Below are positions 18,334 through 28,183 of a stretch of DNA of 64,000 bases, one piece after another. Position numbers and translations under genes: made by a program. Below the pieces are notes generated by a model. It worked only from the letters and a program-made list of their open reading frames with translations. It was not told the DNA's origin and did no database searches. Position 1 is the first letter of the stretch; every line of letters begins with the position of its first letter. Origin of the DNA: an uncultured Oscillospiraceae bacterium (GTDB lineage Bacteria; Bacillota; Clostridia; Oscillospirales; Ruminococcaceae); NCBI GenBank assembly GCA_934465295.1, contig CAKSKU010000006.1, forward strand, positions 62,001 through 126,000, written 5' to 3'.

Positions 18334-18645
18334 TCACCGTGATATAACGTGATATTTTTCAGGTATATTCGGGTCTGATCGGAGAAGAAAAAGCATACGT
18401 CTTGCCGTACCCGATGGTGTGTTTGTGCCTGCTTCCCACGCCTCAACAGTTTTAAAGGAAACTCCCATAACAGCCGCAAACATCACCTGCGTCATATCGA
18501 GGGACTTACGGATATTTTTGATCTCACCGCTTGCAATTTCGGGCAGAGGGGCAACGGATATCACCGATGTTTTTGCTTTGACATTTTCCTTTTCATACTC
18601 CACAGCTTCATTCAAGCCTTTGATAATGCTGTCATAAACGTTCAT
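18334..18645 (-). CDS. XRE-family regulator, HigA/NadS antitoxin-like, orphan
   Basis: 103 residues. A C-terminal helix-turn-helix spans about 41-75 (RKSLDMTQVMFAAVMGVSFK, then TVEAWEAG), matching NadS/HigA-type antitoxins. No toxin gene is adjacent: upstream is an esterase, downstream the small-RNA terminator. The ATG at 18645 is preferred (GGGAG at 8 nt); an ATG at 18651 is too close to that site. The promoter carries a perfect inverted repeat between its -35 and -10 boxes, so autorepression is likely. Confidence 0.75.
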   Translation of the reverse strand: MNVYDSIIKGLNEAVEYEKENVKAKTSVISVAPLPEIASGEIKNIRKSLDMTQVMFAAVMGVSFKTVEAWEAGTNTPSGTARRMLFLLRSDPNIPEKYHVISR

Positions 18646-18678
18646 AGTCATTCTCCCTCAAACATTCCGATCATATAT

Positions 18679-18707
18679 ATCATACCCTATCAAATAGGGT
18701 TTGCCAA
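18679..18707 (-). promoter_or_regulatory. Promoter with embedded operator of the XRE regulator
   Basis: On the minus strand TTGGCA (18707-18702), a 17-nt spacer and TATGAT (18684-18679). The spacer holds the perfect inverted repeat ACCCTAT-CAA-ATAGGGT (18684-18700), placed where a bound repressor would block RNA polymerase. Confidence 0.75.
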
Positions 18708-18714
18708 TAAAAAA

Positions 18715-19473
18715 TTACTCAAACATCACCCGAACAAATCTCTCGGTATATTCACTCCAGAAAGTCATATCGTGCGCACCCTTGCTTTCAAGATAAACGT
18801 GCGGCACACAGATGCTTTCAAGATAGCTGTGAAATTCACGGTTGTTTTCGAGCAGAAAATCCTCCGTGCCGCAGCTCATAAAAATTTCGGGAAGCCTGCC
18901 GCTTTCGTTAAGCTTTTTCGCAAGGACTTCGGGGTTGCTGTCACGTTCTTCCACCGTTTCAAGGTCGCCGAAGCACTCGTGATAATAGTCATAGTTTGCA
19001 ACATTGTTGCTTTCGCCCTGCTTCATATGCGCAATTTCGTGTACGATGAGAGCCGAGGACATCGTCGCAGCCTTGCCGAAATTTTCGGGATAGGTCAGTG
19101 CCGTATGCAAAGCTCCGAAGCCGCCCATCGAAAGTCCCATTATATAGGTCTCATCGGCGTTCATTGCAAGTCCGAATGTGCGGCGGACAAACTTCACAAG
19201 CTCATCGCCGACAAAGGTACAGTATTTGTGTCCCGTCGAAAGTCCGTCCAGCCAGAAGCCGTTCTCCCCGTTCGGCACAACGACTGCAAAGTTATATTTT
19301 TTCGCAAGCTCATTTGGGACCCAGTTGTGCGCATCCTCCGCATAGCCGTGAAGCAGGAAAAGCGTTCTCATTTTTGTACCGCTTTCGCACGGCTCATCAT
19401 TCGGGATATACATTTCAAAGCTTACATTTCTTCTGAGCGACACCGAAAAAAATCTTGTTCTTATATTTGCCAT
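18715..19473 (-). CDS. Esterase D / tributyrin esterase family hydrolase
   Basis: 252 residues, cytoplasmic (no signal peptide). Alpha/beta-hydrolase landmarks: LFLLHGYAEDAHNW (oxyanion loop), nucleophile Ser in GLSMGGFG near residue 120, acid in SCGTEDFL, and His in KGAHDMTFW near the C-terminus. It belongs to the EstA/esterase D group acting on short acyl esters, including acetyl groups from plant polysaccharide. ATG 19473 has AAAGGGG upstream and removes a spurious N-terminal extension. It lies upstream of the XRE gene on the same strand but that gene has its own promoter. Confidence 0.85.
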   Translation of the reverse strand: MANIRTRFFSVSLRRNVSFEMYIPNDEPCESGTKMRTLFLLHGYAEDAHNWVPNELAKKYNFAVVVPNGENGFWLDGLSTGHKYCTFVGDELVKFVRRTFGLAMNADETYIMGLSMGGFGALHTALTYPENFGKAATMSSALIVHEIAHMKQGESNNVANYDYYHECFGDLETVEERDSNPEVLAKKLNESGRLPEIFMSCGTEDFLLENNREFHSYLESICVPHVYLESKGAHDMTFWSEYTERFVRVMFE

Positions 19474-19596
19474 AATTCTGCCCCTTTCAAAAATATACTG
19501 CCGCAAAGATTTCATCTTTTATTTGATTATATCATATCGCCGAGGTTTTTCTGTGATGATTTTGTAAAAAAAGTTGACGGGATAGAACAATGCATA

Positions 19597-19625
19597 TTGC
19601 TTCCGCCGATCTGCTGTGATATAAT
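19597..19625 (+). promoter_or_regulatory. Promoter of the 19649 gene
   Basis: TTGCTT (19597-19602), 17-nt spacer, TATAAT (19620-19625), 23 nt before the ATG. Confidence 0.6.
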
Positions 19626-19648
19626 TATAAAAAACGGGGGTGTTTGAT

Positions 19649-20311
19649 ATGGGTTTTCAGTCTGTTCTGTTTATAGTTACGCCGCAGGAATTAAAACAAG
19701 CTCTTATGCCTTTTACTTTGTTCATCGGCAATGCACACGTTCCGACAGACTATGCTTTTACTCCGACCGAGGCTTTTATCGAAAACTACACGGAGCTTTA
19801 CGAAAAGCTTTGCTCGGGCAGAAAAATATGCTTTAAAAATGACAGTCGGATGCTTGAACAGTTTAATATCACCACCGATATCGGTTCGGTCAAATTCGGA
19901 AGAGAACACCTTTATCAAGGCAAAAAATATAAAAGCTTTCTGGGGTCTGGCAGAGGATATGCTCCCTATTTTTCGCCGTTTACATTCAGCGTATCCAACA
20001 ATAACGGCAGTATCACCGTCAGTACAAGAGGATCATATTTGGTCGAATACGCCGATATAATGGGATTTCAGCTTTACTACCCGAAATTAACACAGCGTGA
20101 AGCGGAAAGCCTGAACATCACAAGCGAAAAAGACATGGATTCGTATAACGACTATAAGCTTTTCCGAGATAATATCGCAAAGATCACATCTGCGCTCTGC
20201 TTTAAAATGGACGGGATCAAAAAATCGACATCAATAAGGGTCAGCAGTGAAGCAAAAAAATCTGTTCCGAATTTTGACTGCATAAAGAAAAACGGTCTGC
20301 TCATTATTTGA
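19649..20311 (+). CDS. Hypothetical protein
   Basis: 220 residues, no signal peptide, membrane helix or recognised domain. The central part (FGREHLYQGKKYKSFLGSGR) and the end are basic and rich in Tyr, Phe and Ser. A strong promoter and GGGGG upstream of ATG 19649 support expression. It stands alone between two divergent or separately promoted genes. Confidence 0.6.
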   Translation: MGFQSVLFIVTPQELKQALMPFTLFIGNAHVPTDYAFTPTEAFIENYTELYEKLCSGRKICFKNDSRMLEQFNITTDIGSVKFGREHLYQGKKYKSFLGSGRGYAPYFSPFTFSVSNNNGSITVSTRGSYLVEYADIMGFQLYYPKLTQREAESLNITSEKDMDSYNDYKLFRDNIAKITSALCFKMDGIKKSTSIRVSSEAKKSVPNFDCIKKNGLLII

Positions 20312-20382
20312 ATTATCTTTCGCTAAACATTCAAACGCTGTCTGTGATGTTTTATATCAATTCGTGACATTTCACGATCTGG

Positions 20383-20411
20383 TTGACAACACGGCAGCAG
20401 TATGGTATAAT
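20383..20411 (+). promoter_or_regulatory. Perfect-consensus promoter
   Basis: TTGACA (20383-20388), 17 nt, TATAAT (20406-20411): both hexamers are exact sigma-A consensus. It drives the membrane protein gene at 20465. Confidence 0.85.
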
Positions 20412-20464
20412 TGAGTTAGCGATAGGCAATTCGAAAAACTTCGGCTGAAAAAAGAGCTTCGGTC

Positions 20465-20944
20465 ATGATTTTAGCTTTGGAATGTGTCATCGCCTGTATT
20501 TTATTTACCATTCCGCTGGAGATACTCGGCGCAATGCGCAGAGAGGTCTTCACGAATGATTATCCCTCCGTTGTTACGGACAAGCTGCGTGAGCTGAATT
20601 TGATCGCAGAAAAGCCACCTGCAAAAAAGAGCGACATTATCCGCAAACTGATAGCGTTTGTTGTTTTCGCCGTTTTATTTGCGGTCGTTCTGCGATATAT
20701 CAACGGTATCACAACCTTTATGAGTGCGGCACTGACTGCATATTTTTTGTGGTTCGCGGTCGACTGGTATGATTTTCTTGTGATCGATATTATGCCTGCG
20801 CCCTTTGACAAGTTTTACAAGCTTGCCAAGGTCAGTGCCATCGACAGATCGGCTGTGCTGCTCCATTTCAAGAGCAGTATGAAGGGTATGCTCATCGGAC
20901 TTGTGTTTGCGCCCGTTATCGGTCTGAGCGTAATGCTTTTGTAA
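20465..20944 (+). CDS. Hypothetical membrane protein
   Basis: 159 residues with about four membrane helices (ALECVIACILFTIPLEIL, IAFVVFAVLFAVVL, AALTAYFLWFAVDW, LIGLVFAPVIGLSVML) and a charged loop between the first and second. No family recognised. The ribosome binding site is poor despite the exact-consensus promoter, so yield may be limited at translation. A strong terminator follows. Confidence 0.65.
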   Translation: MILALECVIACILFTIPLEILGAMRREVFTNDYPSVVTDKLRELNLIAEKPPAKKSDIIRKLIAFVVFAVLFAVVLRYINGITTFMSAALTAYFLWFAVDWYDFLVIDIMPAPFDKFYKLAKVSAIDRSAVLLHFKSSMKGMLIGLVFAPVIGLSVMLL

Positions 20945-20963
20945 GCCAATAAATACAAACAAA

Positions 20964-21012
20964 AAGGCTGCTTTCCTATCCTTTATAGGACGGAAAGCAG
21001 TCTTTTATTTTT
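20964..21012. terminator. Bidirectional terminator
   Basis: GGCTGCTTTCC (20966-20976) pairs with GGAAAGCAG(T)C around a smaller stem CCTAT/ATAGG. T tracts flank both sides, so it serves the + strand membrane gene and the minus-strand surface protein that ends at 21013. Confidence 0.8.
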
Positions 21013-24000
21013 TTAGCTTGATTTTTTCAGGTATGCCTTGCCTCCCGAAACGGCAAGCGTATAATCATCAGCTCCTGCGCCCTCGGGGATGATATTGCTT
21101 ACATCAAATTCAGCTGTTCCGAGCGTTTTTGTCACGAATATGCAGACGCTTTCGTCAAATCGCTCGTCGGAGGTGATGGTGATCTTGCCCTTGACCGCAT
21201 CCTCGGTCGTTCCTGTGATGCGTATGGGCGTGAAACCTGTGCTAAGGTGCATTTTTGCTCCGTCCTCGCCGCTTAATGCCGCTGTTGAAACGCTCGTTTT
21301 TCCCGTCGGAACGGTAAATACTGCGTTCGTTCCGAGCTTGAGCGTTTTTACCGTAAACGTTGCGCCGACAGTAAATGCACCGTCGATCCCGACCGTTCCG
21401 AAGCCTGTTATATTCGGCGAAGCCGTGCCTGTTTTTGTTGTGTAGCTGATATCACTGTTAAGTATCGTCAGCGTGGACTGCGCATTGCCCTTTATCGCAG
21501 AAATGCAGTCCGACTTCACACCGCTGAACTTCAGGTCAGCCGAAGCGGTGACAGTGCAGCTCTTTGCTCCTCGGATATTGATATTCTCCAAAGTCAGAGG
21601 GATTTTTGCGCTGACCGCCGCAGTATTTCCGATATCAAGAGTGTGCGTTTCATCCGACTTTATCGTGAGCGAAGACGCCTTTGTCGGAAGAACCAACGAG
21701 GTCTCGCAAACATCGCCGTTGAGGGTGATAGTGTAGTCCTTTGCCTCCGATGCTGCCGCTAAAGCAAGCGCAAGGTTCGGATATTTTCCAATCTCTCCGT
21801 TTTCATCGGAAAGCACTGCCGACTCGCTGTATTCAGCCTTGATGGTTTTGCCGTAGCGATATGCGGTGAGTTCCTTGCCCGATGCCGATTTGTTTGCAAT
21901 GAACACCTTACCCTTAAAATCGGCTGCCGAGCCTGCCATAAGTATCGTTCTGCCGTTTTCAAGAGGGATAAGGTTTCCGTCGGCATCAACAATGCTTATC
22001 GTAAGCTTTTCGTTAACGTTTGAGACTGTGACCTTTGCGTTAGCTCCGTCTGTATCGGTGAGCATTATATCTGCTGTTCCAATGCTTGTGATATTCGCCG
22101 CAGATCTCGCATTCGTAAGCGCAAGCGTTCCGTTCAGCTCATTTACTCCCGTAACATTTCCTGTTACAGTAAGCTTACATTCATCGGCCTGTACTTTCTC
22201 GAATGTCGATATGCCCATGACTTCCGTGTCTACATTTAAGCAAAGCTTGGAAGTTTTCGTTCCGCTTATCGTTCCGATATTTTCGGGGGAGTAATTGGTA
22301 AAAGTCAGCGTTTTTCCTGCTGCGACCTTTATCGCAAGCGGCTTTGCATTAGTGCCGTCAACAGGCACTTTAAATTCCATGTTTACCGGAATGTTCAGCA
22401 TTGTCATATCAAGTTTTAAGCCGACACTTTTCATGCTCACCAAGTCAATGCCGACCGCATCTATTGTTATGCTATTTGCTTTTGCAGGGAACACAAGCTT
22501 ATTTGTGTAAACTTCCTCATAAAGCTTGATCCTGTAATCGGTTGATGCATCTGTCATCTGCTTTAATGCAAGATCAATATTAGAATAATAATCTTCATTG
22601 ACATGTACTGCTACTGCAGACTCTGCCTTTATCGTTTTGCCGTAGCAATATGCACGGAAGTAACTACCCGTTATCGAACGATTTTCAATATCTATCCTAT
22701 TCGTAAAGTCAATATTCGAGCCTGCCATAAGGATTTCCCTGCTGTTTTTAAGATAGGTAAGCCCACCGTTGGCATCAACGAACTTTAATGTAAGTTTGCC
22801 TTCGGCGTCAACGTTTGTTACTGTTACCTTTGCATTCTTTTCGTTTATATCAGTCATGATGACAGCCGCACCCGATGTTCCGATATTCGTAATAGCCGCC
22901 GTAGTTTTTACATTCGGAAGCGCAAGCGTTCCTTCCAGAGTTGTCACTCCTGCAACATTTCCCGTTACGGTGATCTTAACGTCATTGACCTGCACTTTAT
23001 TGAATGTTGATATACCTATGACTTCTATGTCTGCACTGTCTATGTGAAGTTCGGAAGTCTTTGTTCCGCTTATCGCTCCGATATTGCTTGGCTCCTTGCT
23101 GAAAGTGAGCTTTTTTCCTGCTGAGACCTTTACCGCAAGCGGTTTTGCATTTGTTCCGTTCACAGGCACTTCAAATACCGTGTTCACAGGAATATTCAGT
23201 GAAGTCATATTAAGTTCAAGACTTCCATTTCCATTGAATGTTATGCTTTGCGCCTTAGTCGGAATTACAAGCTTATCTGCGGTGACTTTTTCGTTGAGCG
23301 TGATAGTGTAGCTCTTTGACTGATCTGTTATCTTCTTGAATGCGACGTCGAGATTTGGATAGCATTTCAAATTTTCCTCACCATCAACGGAAAGTGTTAC
23401 CGCTCCGCCGTATTCAGCCTTGACAGTTTTTCCGTAGAGATATGCCGAGAGCTTCAAACCGCTTTTTGAGGAATTTTCGATAGCGGCCTTTTCCGTAAAA
23501 TCGGCTGTCGAGCCTGCTGTAAGTACAGTTCTGCCGCTTTCAATAGGAATAAGGTTTCCTTTGGCGTCAACAATGCTTATCGTAAGCTTTTTGGTAACGT
23601 TTGAGACTGTGACCTTTGCGGCAGCTCCGTTTGTATCGGTAAGCTTCAAAGCTCCCGTTTCGATATTCGTAATAGCCGCCGTGGATCTCGCATTCGGAAG
23701 CGCAAGAGTTCCTTCCAGAGTCGTCACTCCCGCAACATTTCCCGTTACGATGATCTTACCGCTGCTGACCCCCACTTTATTGAATGTTGATATGCCTGCG
23801 GCTTCTATGTCTGTATTATCTACATAAAATTCGGAAGTTTTTGTTCCGCTTATCACACCGATATTTTTCGATCCGCTGACAATGCCGAGTATCTTTCCCG
23901 CTGCGACCTTTACCGCAAGAGGCTTTGCATTAGTGCCGTTCAGACCTGTACCTATATACATATCCACAGGAATGTTCAGTGAAGCCATATTAAGATAAAG

Positions 24001-27000
24001 ATTTCCTGTACCGACAATGGTTATTGACTTTGCCTTTGTCGGAAATACAAGCTTATCTGCGTAAACATCTTCGTTGAGTGTGATAGTGTAGTTCTTTGTC
24101 GGGTCTGTTATCTGCTTTAATGCGGCGTCAAGGTTAGGATAATTGCTGCTGTCATCAGAGCCGATCTTCAGTTCTACCGCTCCGCCGTATTCAGCCTTGA
24201 TATCTTTGCCGTAGCGGTATGCGGTGAGAGTTTTACCCGATGTAGATTCGTTTAAAATATGTATTATACCCCCAAGTTCAGCCGTTGAGCCTGCCGTGAG
24301 TATCGTTCTTCCATTTTCAAGAGGAACGATCTCATCGTTTGCATCATTGAACCTTAATATAAGATAACCGTTGACGTTTGTTACCGTCACTTTTGCGGCA
24401 GAACCGTTCGTATCGGTCAAAGCGATGGATACACTCTTGGTATTTGTGATATTGACCACTGAACTTGCATTAGGGAGTTTAAGATTGCCTGTGAAGTTTG
24501 TTACAGCGGAGATATTTCCCGTTACCGAAACGACTATGCCCGCATAAACATACACTTCGCCGAGAGTGGATATACCCGAAAGCTCAATGTTTTCTTTTAT
24601 CCTAAGCTTTGAGGTCTTTGTTCCCGTTATTGTTCCGATATTTTTTGCAGCGGCGTTGATGCGGAGCGTTTTTCCTGCCCCAAGCTTTATATCGAGCGGC
24701 TTTGCGTTAACTCCGCTCACAGCGGTGTTAAAGTCCATATTTACAGGTATATTCAGCGAAGTCATATCAAGTTCAAGCGTACCTGTGCCGCCGATGATTA
24801 TGCGATGCGCCTTTGACGGGATCGTGAGCTTTGATAAGGTGAAATTCTCCCCGAGATAGATAGTATATGTAGCTTCGGGGTCGGTTATCTCCTTGAATGC
24901 CATTTCAAGGTTCGGATAAATTTTCGGTATTGATTCATCTTCCGTTGAAAGCTTGACTGCCTCGCCGTACTCAGCCTTGATCGTTTTGCCGTAAAGATAT
25001 GCGGTGAGCTTCTGATCCGTCGTCGAGGTATTTGCAACAGTTATATTATTCGTGAAATCAACAGTCGAGCCTGCCGTAAGAACTGCTCTGCCGCTTTCCA
25101 GAGGGATAAGCTTGCCGTTTGTGTCAATAACCGATATCAGGAGTGTGCAGCCGCTGTCAACATTTGTCACTGTCGCATTTGCATTTGCACCGTCCGTATC
25201 GGTCAGCTTCAGCTCCGCATTTCCGACCGTGCCTAACGCTGCCGCAGACTTTGCATTCGGGAGCGCAAGCGTTCCGCTGAAATGCGTTACAGCAGTAATG
25301 TTTCCCGTTACGGAAAGAACCTTATCCGTCAGAACATTCACTTCACCAAAGGTCGCTATGCTTGCAGCCTCTGTATTTCCGTCAATGCAAAGCTCGGAGG
25401 TCTTTGTTCCGCTTATCACGCCGATATTGCTTATACTTTTGCTGAAAGTGAGCGTTTTTCCCGCTTCGACCTTTATTGTAAGCGGCTTTGTACCTGCGCC
25501 GTTTACAGGCACATCAAATTTCGTGTTTACGGGAATGTTCAGTGAAGTCATATCAAGGTCAAAGCTGCCCAAACCCGTAAATGTTATGCTCTTAGCCTTT
25601 GTTGGTATCACGAGCTTATCTGCGGATATATCTCCCCTGAGATCAACAGTATAGTCAGTATCTGTATTTCCGTTTTTGTTTATATAGCTGCAAGCCTCGT
25701 CAAGACTTATAAATTCTTTCTCAAAACCATTATTGTCCGTAAGCTTGACAGCCGCTGCCAGCTCAATTTTAAGAGTGTCTTCTTCGCCAACGGTATAGTA
25801 TATCTGATTACCATCAACAGCAGTACCGTTCGCAACTACTTTCTTTCCTTCATTGATGTATTCTTCCGGAACTTCTATGAATATCTGGGAATGTTTACTG
25901 TAATAGTCGCCCGTGCGAAAACGATAGCTTTTGTCAACTGTACCGCCCCACTCAGGGTAATATTTGTTATTCAGAGCATACTTATAAACATTGATATTTT
26001 CACCGATCTCAAGCCTTACAATACGGTAAAAATAATCACTGTCCCATACTCCATCATGCAGCTCAATTGCTGTTTCGCTGTCGCTGAGCATAAAAGACTC
26101 TATGATGGCATTATCTTCTGAATAATCACTCGGATAATAACCCATATCTATTCCGTTTACAGTAACCTTATGATCTACATAATCGTTTATTTTGAGTTTT
26201 ATACGAACAGAATCTCCAGAGCGGATATAATCCCCCGACTTCAGCGGATATTTCTCATCTCCCTCATAGTCCCTCTCATATACAGAAAGCTTTTCATCTA
26301 TTGTGAGCTTTGTATAACCGATTAGCCGCTCACTGTCCCAAATGTCCTCTTTCAGCTCTACGATCAGCTCGGATTTTCCATAAGAACCTGCTTCAAAACT
26401 ACAACATGAATAGACATAATTATAATTTTCGAGTTCAACGGTTTTTCCGTCTATTGTGACCTTATGATCAACATAATCCCTGCTTCTTACAAAAACAGAA
26501 ATGTAACTATCTTCCGATACGATTATACTGTCATCATCGTCATAACGGATCCTTCCCAATATGATCTTGTCGCTGGTCCTGCTGATTTTTACTGAACCTT
26601 CATCATCGTCATCAAGGTCATAATCCTCGGTCGAAACAGTAAGGAACGATGCCGGGAAAGCATTTTTCGCAGCCTCGTCATAAGCATAGGAGACAGCTTC
26701 GCTGTTTGCCTTAGCTGTAAATCCATCACCCGTGGGGTCATATGCACCCTTCAGGAACATAGGGTCGCCCGAACCGATACGACCCTCGTCGCAGTTCATT
26801 ATATCCGCAAAATAGGAAACGCCGTCTATCGAAACGATATTCCATACGTGAGCTTCGCCGTCCATATCACCCGTAACAACAGCACTTTTGATAGAAGTGT
26901 TGTCAAAATCGGTCATATCGCAAAGATACTGAAATGCCTTGGAATAACCCTCGCAGGCAATATCCGTAGACGTGTCTCCGTCGAAAGCATATATAAGCTG

Positions 27001-27858
27001 CCAAGAGTCGCCATAACCGCCCGAAACAGCGTCACCTTCCGCAAGACCGCATACCTCGCTGCGATAACCGTTGAGCTTCGCAAGGTCGTCCCGATCAGCA
27101 TATTTTTCAACAATGGAAAGTGCATTTGCGGCAGCCTTGGAGGCAGCTCCCGTTTTCTCGGTATCAACAGTGTACTGCGAAGCGCCCTTGTAGCCCTCTG
27201 CCGCAGCAAACTTGAACGTGAACTCATTTGAAGCATAAGAAATTTCCACGCCTGCGGTCTTGTCAAGCCAGTAAAGCTCGCAGGGAATATCCGCAATAAG
27301 TGCATTTATCACCGAGCTGAACGACTCCTCTGTGTATGTCCACTTGTCCGATGCGACAGTTACCTGCGTGTCCGCAAGCTCACCGCCGGCGATCTTGATA
27401 AGTTCAGCCTTAAGAAGTCCATAAACCTCCCTCTCGCCCTCATCAGCAAGCCTGTTTTCACCATCATCGGAGAAAACACTCACACCATGACTGCCATAAA
27501 AGGTCAGATCAATAAATTCGCCGAAAAGCTCATCATCATCGGGAAGCGAACTCATATCGGGAACGAACTGTGCCTCACCAAAAGAACCTTCCACCCCCTC
27601 ACCGGCCACCAATCCGCCAAGATCAGCCTGCAAGGAAGCATTTTCATTAGCATCCCCATCGTCTGTATCACCGATATTATCTTCAATACCATTTTCCGAG
27701 CCATCAAGCGGAACGATATCCTCAGCACTCGCCGAAATGCCCAAATCGCCCCCAAAAACTGCCGATCCCTCGGCAGAGATCGGAGTCAGCATAAGCAAAA
27801 CCGCAGTCATCCCTGCGATAAATCTTCTGAAGCCGTCAATTCTTCTGTCTGCACCCAT
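21013..27858 (-). CDS. Large secreted repeat protein with transglutaminase-like domain
   Basis: 2281 residues. The N-terminus is a signal peptide (basic start, then FIAGMTAVLLMLTPISA), followed by an acidic low-complexity linker. Residues ~270-400 are a transglutaminase-like fold with the triad Cys302 (ACEGYS), His337 (EAHVWN) and Asp352 (YFADIMN). Residues ~420-690 hold related beta-rich segments (DYVDHKVT twice). From ~700, five repeats of ~260 residues and a divergent sixth carry LDMTSLNIPVN and ISGTKTSEL motifs, likely beta-solenoids. No LPXTG or dockerin is visible, so attachment is unclear. ATG 27858 has GGGAGG at 8 nt. Its GC and codon use are like the host's. A surface or matrix protein is likely. 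Confidence 0.85.
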   Translation of the reverse strand: MGADRRIDGFRRFIAGMTAVLLMLTPISAEGSAVFGGDLGISASAEDIVPLDGSENGIEDNIGDTDDGDANENASLQADLGGLVAGEGVEGSFGEAQFVPDMSSLPDDDELFGEFIDLTFYGSHGVSVFSDDGENRLADEGEREVYGLLKAELIKIAGGELADTQVTVASDKWTYTEESFSSVINALIADIPCELYWLDKTAGVEISYASNEFTFKFAAAEGYKGASQYTVDTEKTGAASKAAANALSIVEKYADRDDLAKLNGYRSEVCGLAEGDAVSGGYGDSWQLIYAFDGDTSTDIACEGYSKAFQYLCDMTDFDNTSIKSAVVTGDMDGEAHVWNIVSIDGVSYFADIMNCDEGRIGSGDPMFLKGAYDPTGDGFTAKANSEAVSYAYDEAAKNAFPASFLTVSTEDYDLDDDDEGSVKISRTSDKIILGRIRYDDDDSIIVSEDSYISVFVRSRDYVDHKVTIDGKTVELENYNYVYSCCSFEAGSYGKSELIVELKEDIWDSERLIGYTKLTIDEKLSVYERDYEGDEKYPLKSGDYIRSGDSVRIKLKINDYVDHKVTVNGIDMGYYPSDYSEDNAIIESFMLSDSETAIELHDGVWDSDYFYRIVRLEIGENINVYKYALNNKYYPEWGGTVDKSYRFRTGDYYSKHSQIFIEVPEEYINEGKKVVANGTAVDGNQIYYTVGEEDTLKIELAAAVKLTDNNGFEKEFISLDEACSYINKNGNTDTDYTVDLRGDISADKLVIPTKAKSITFTGLGSFDLDMTSLNIPVNTKFDVPVNGAGTKPLTIKVEAGKTLTFSKSISNIGVISGTKTSELCIDGNTEAASIATFGEVNVLTDKVLSVTGNITAVTHFSGTLALPNAKSAAALGTVGNAELKLTDTDGANANATVTNVDSGCTLLISVIDTNGKLIPLESGRAVLTAGSTVDFTNNITVANTSTTDQKLTAYLYGKTIKAEYGEAVKLSTEDESIPKIYPNLEMAFKEITDPEATYTIYLGENFTLSKLTIPSKAHRIIIGGTGTLELDMTSLNIPVNMDFNTAVSGVNAKPLDIKLGAGKTLRINAAAKNIGTITGTKTSKLRIKENIELSGISTLGEVYVYAGIVVSVTGNISAVTNFTGNLKLPNASSVVNITNTKSVSIALTDTNGSAAKVTVTNVNGYLILRFNDANDEIVPLENGRTILTAGSTAELGGIIHILNESTSGKTLTAYRYGKDIKAEYGGAVELKIGSDDSSNYPNLDAALKQITDPTKNYTITLNEDVYADKLVFPTKAKSITIVGTGNLYLNMASLNIPVDMYIGTGLNGTNAKPLAVKVAAGKILGIVSGSKNIGVISGTKTSEFYVDNTDIEAAGISTFNKVGVSSGKIIVTGNVAGVTTLEGTLALPNARSTAAITNIETGALKLTDTNGAAAKVTVSNVTKKLTISIVDAKGNLIPIESGRTVLTAGSTADFTEKAAIENSSKSGLKLSAYLYGKTVKAEYGGAVTLSVDGEENLKCYPNLDVAFKKITDQSKSYTITLNEKVTADKLVIPTKAQSITFNGNGSLELNMTSLNIPVNTVFEVPVNGTNAKPLAVKVSAGKKLTFSKEPSNIGAISGTKTSELHIDSADIEVIGISTFNKVQVNDVKITVTGNVAGVTTLEGTLALPNVKTTAAITNIGTSGAAVIMTDINEKNAKVTVTNVDAEGKLTLKFVDANGGLTYLKNSREILMAGSNIDFTNRIDIENRSITGSYFRAYCYGKTIKAESAVAVHVNEDYYSNIDLALKQMTDASTDYRIKLYEEVYTNKLVFPAKANSITIDAVGIDLVSMKSVGLKLDMTMLNIPVNMEFKVPVDGTNAKPLAIKVAAGKTLTFTNYSPENIGTISGTKTSKLCLNVDTEVMGISTFEKVQADECKLTVTGNVTGVNELNGTLALTNARSAANITSIGTADIMLTDTDGANAKVTVSNVNEKLTISIVDADGNLIPLENGRTILMAGSAADFKGKVFIANKSASGKELTAYRYGKTIKAEYSESAVLSDENGEIGKYPNLALALAAASEAKDYTITLNGDVCETSLVLPTKASSLTIKSDETHTLDIGNTAAVSAKIPLTLENINIRGAKSCTVTASADLKFSGVKSDCISAIKGNAQSTLTILNSDISYTTKTGTASPNITGFGTVGIDGAFTVGATFTVKTLKLGTNAVFTVPTGKTSVSTAALSGEDGAKMHLSTGFTPIRITGTTEDAVKGKITITSDERFDESVCIFVTKTLGTAEFDVSNIIPEGAGADDYTLAVSGGKAYLKKSS
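21800..25760 (-). repeat. ~780-bp tandem repeats in the surface protein gene
   Basis: A conserved stretch beginning near GTATTCAGCCTTGA and coding for the repeat joint recurs near 21831, 22617, 23407, 24186, 24963 and (weakly) 25745, a period of 778-790 bp. Blocks of more than 30 bp are nearly identical between copies, so slippage or recombination between copies is possible. Confidence 0.85.
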
Positions 27859-27864
27859 AGCCAA

Positions 27865-28183
27865 TACCTCCCGTTAAGATAAAATTGTACTATTCTGAAT
27901 AAAAAAATATCCCCATAAAAGTAAAACTGCTTTACAGTTATTTTACCGTAAATATAGATAAAAGTCAATGAAAATTTTAATTTTTTTAATAAATTGAATG
28001 CTTTTTGAAAACGCATAGTGTTTGCGGATATGCAGTCAAAGGTCAGACTATAAGGATGATACGTCTTATATGGCAAAAAAATAAATTTGGAATACTAAAA
28101 GAACCCTCCCGACCATCACGGTCAGGAGGTTTTCATGCGTCTATGGATATTATGCATCTACATCGATACCAACACCGGATTTA
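27865..28183. other. Intergenic stretch upstream of the surface protein gene, with hairpin
   Basis: A/T-rich. A hairpin with TTTT tail lies at 28102-28133 (AACCCTCCCGACC with GGTCAGGAGGTT); it follows no gene I can see and may be the terminator of a lost gene. I found no convincing -35 for the surface protein gene; TACAAT on the minus strand near 27885-27890 could be its -10. Confidence 0.45.

Noticed and set aside
18772..19647. 291-codon plus-strand frame opposite the esterase
   Set aside because: The minus-strand esterase has a complete catalytic triad; the plus frame is Arg/Lys/His-rich noise.
21800..25760. CRISPR-like array
   Set aside because: The repeats are ~780 bp, coding and in frame; no short repeat-spacer pattern exists anywhere in the window.
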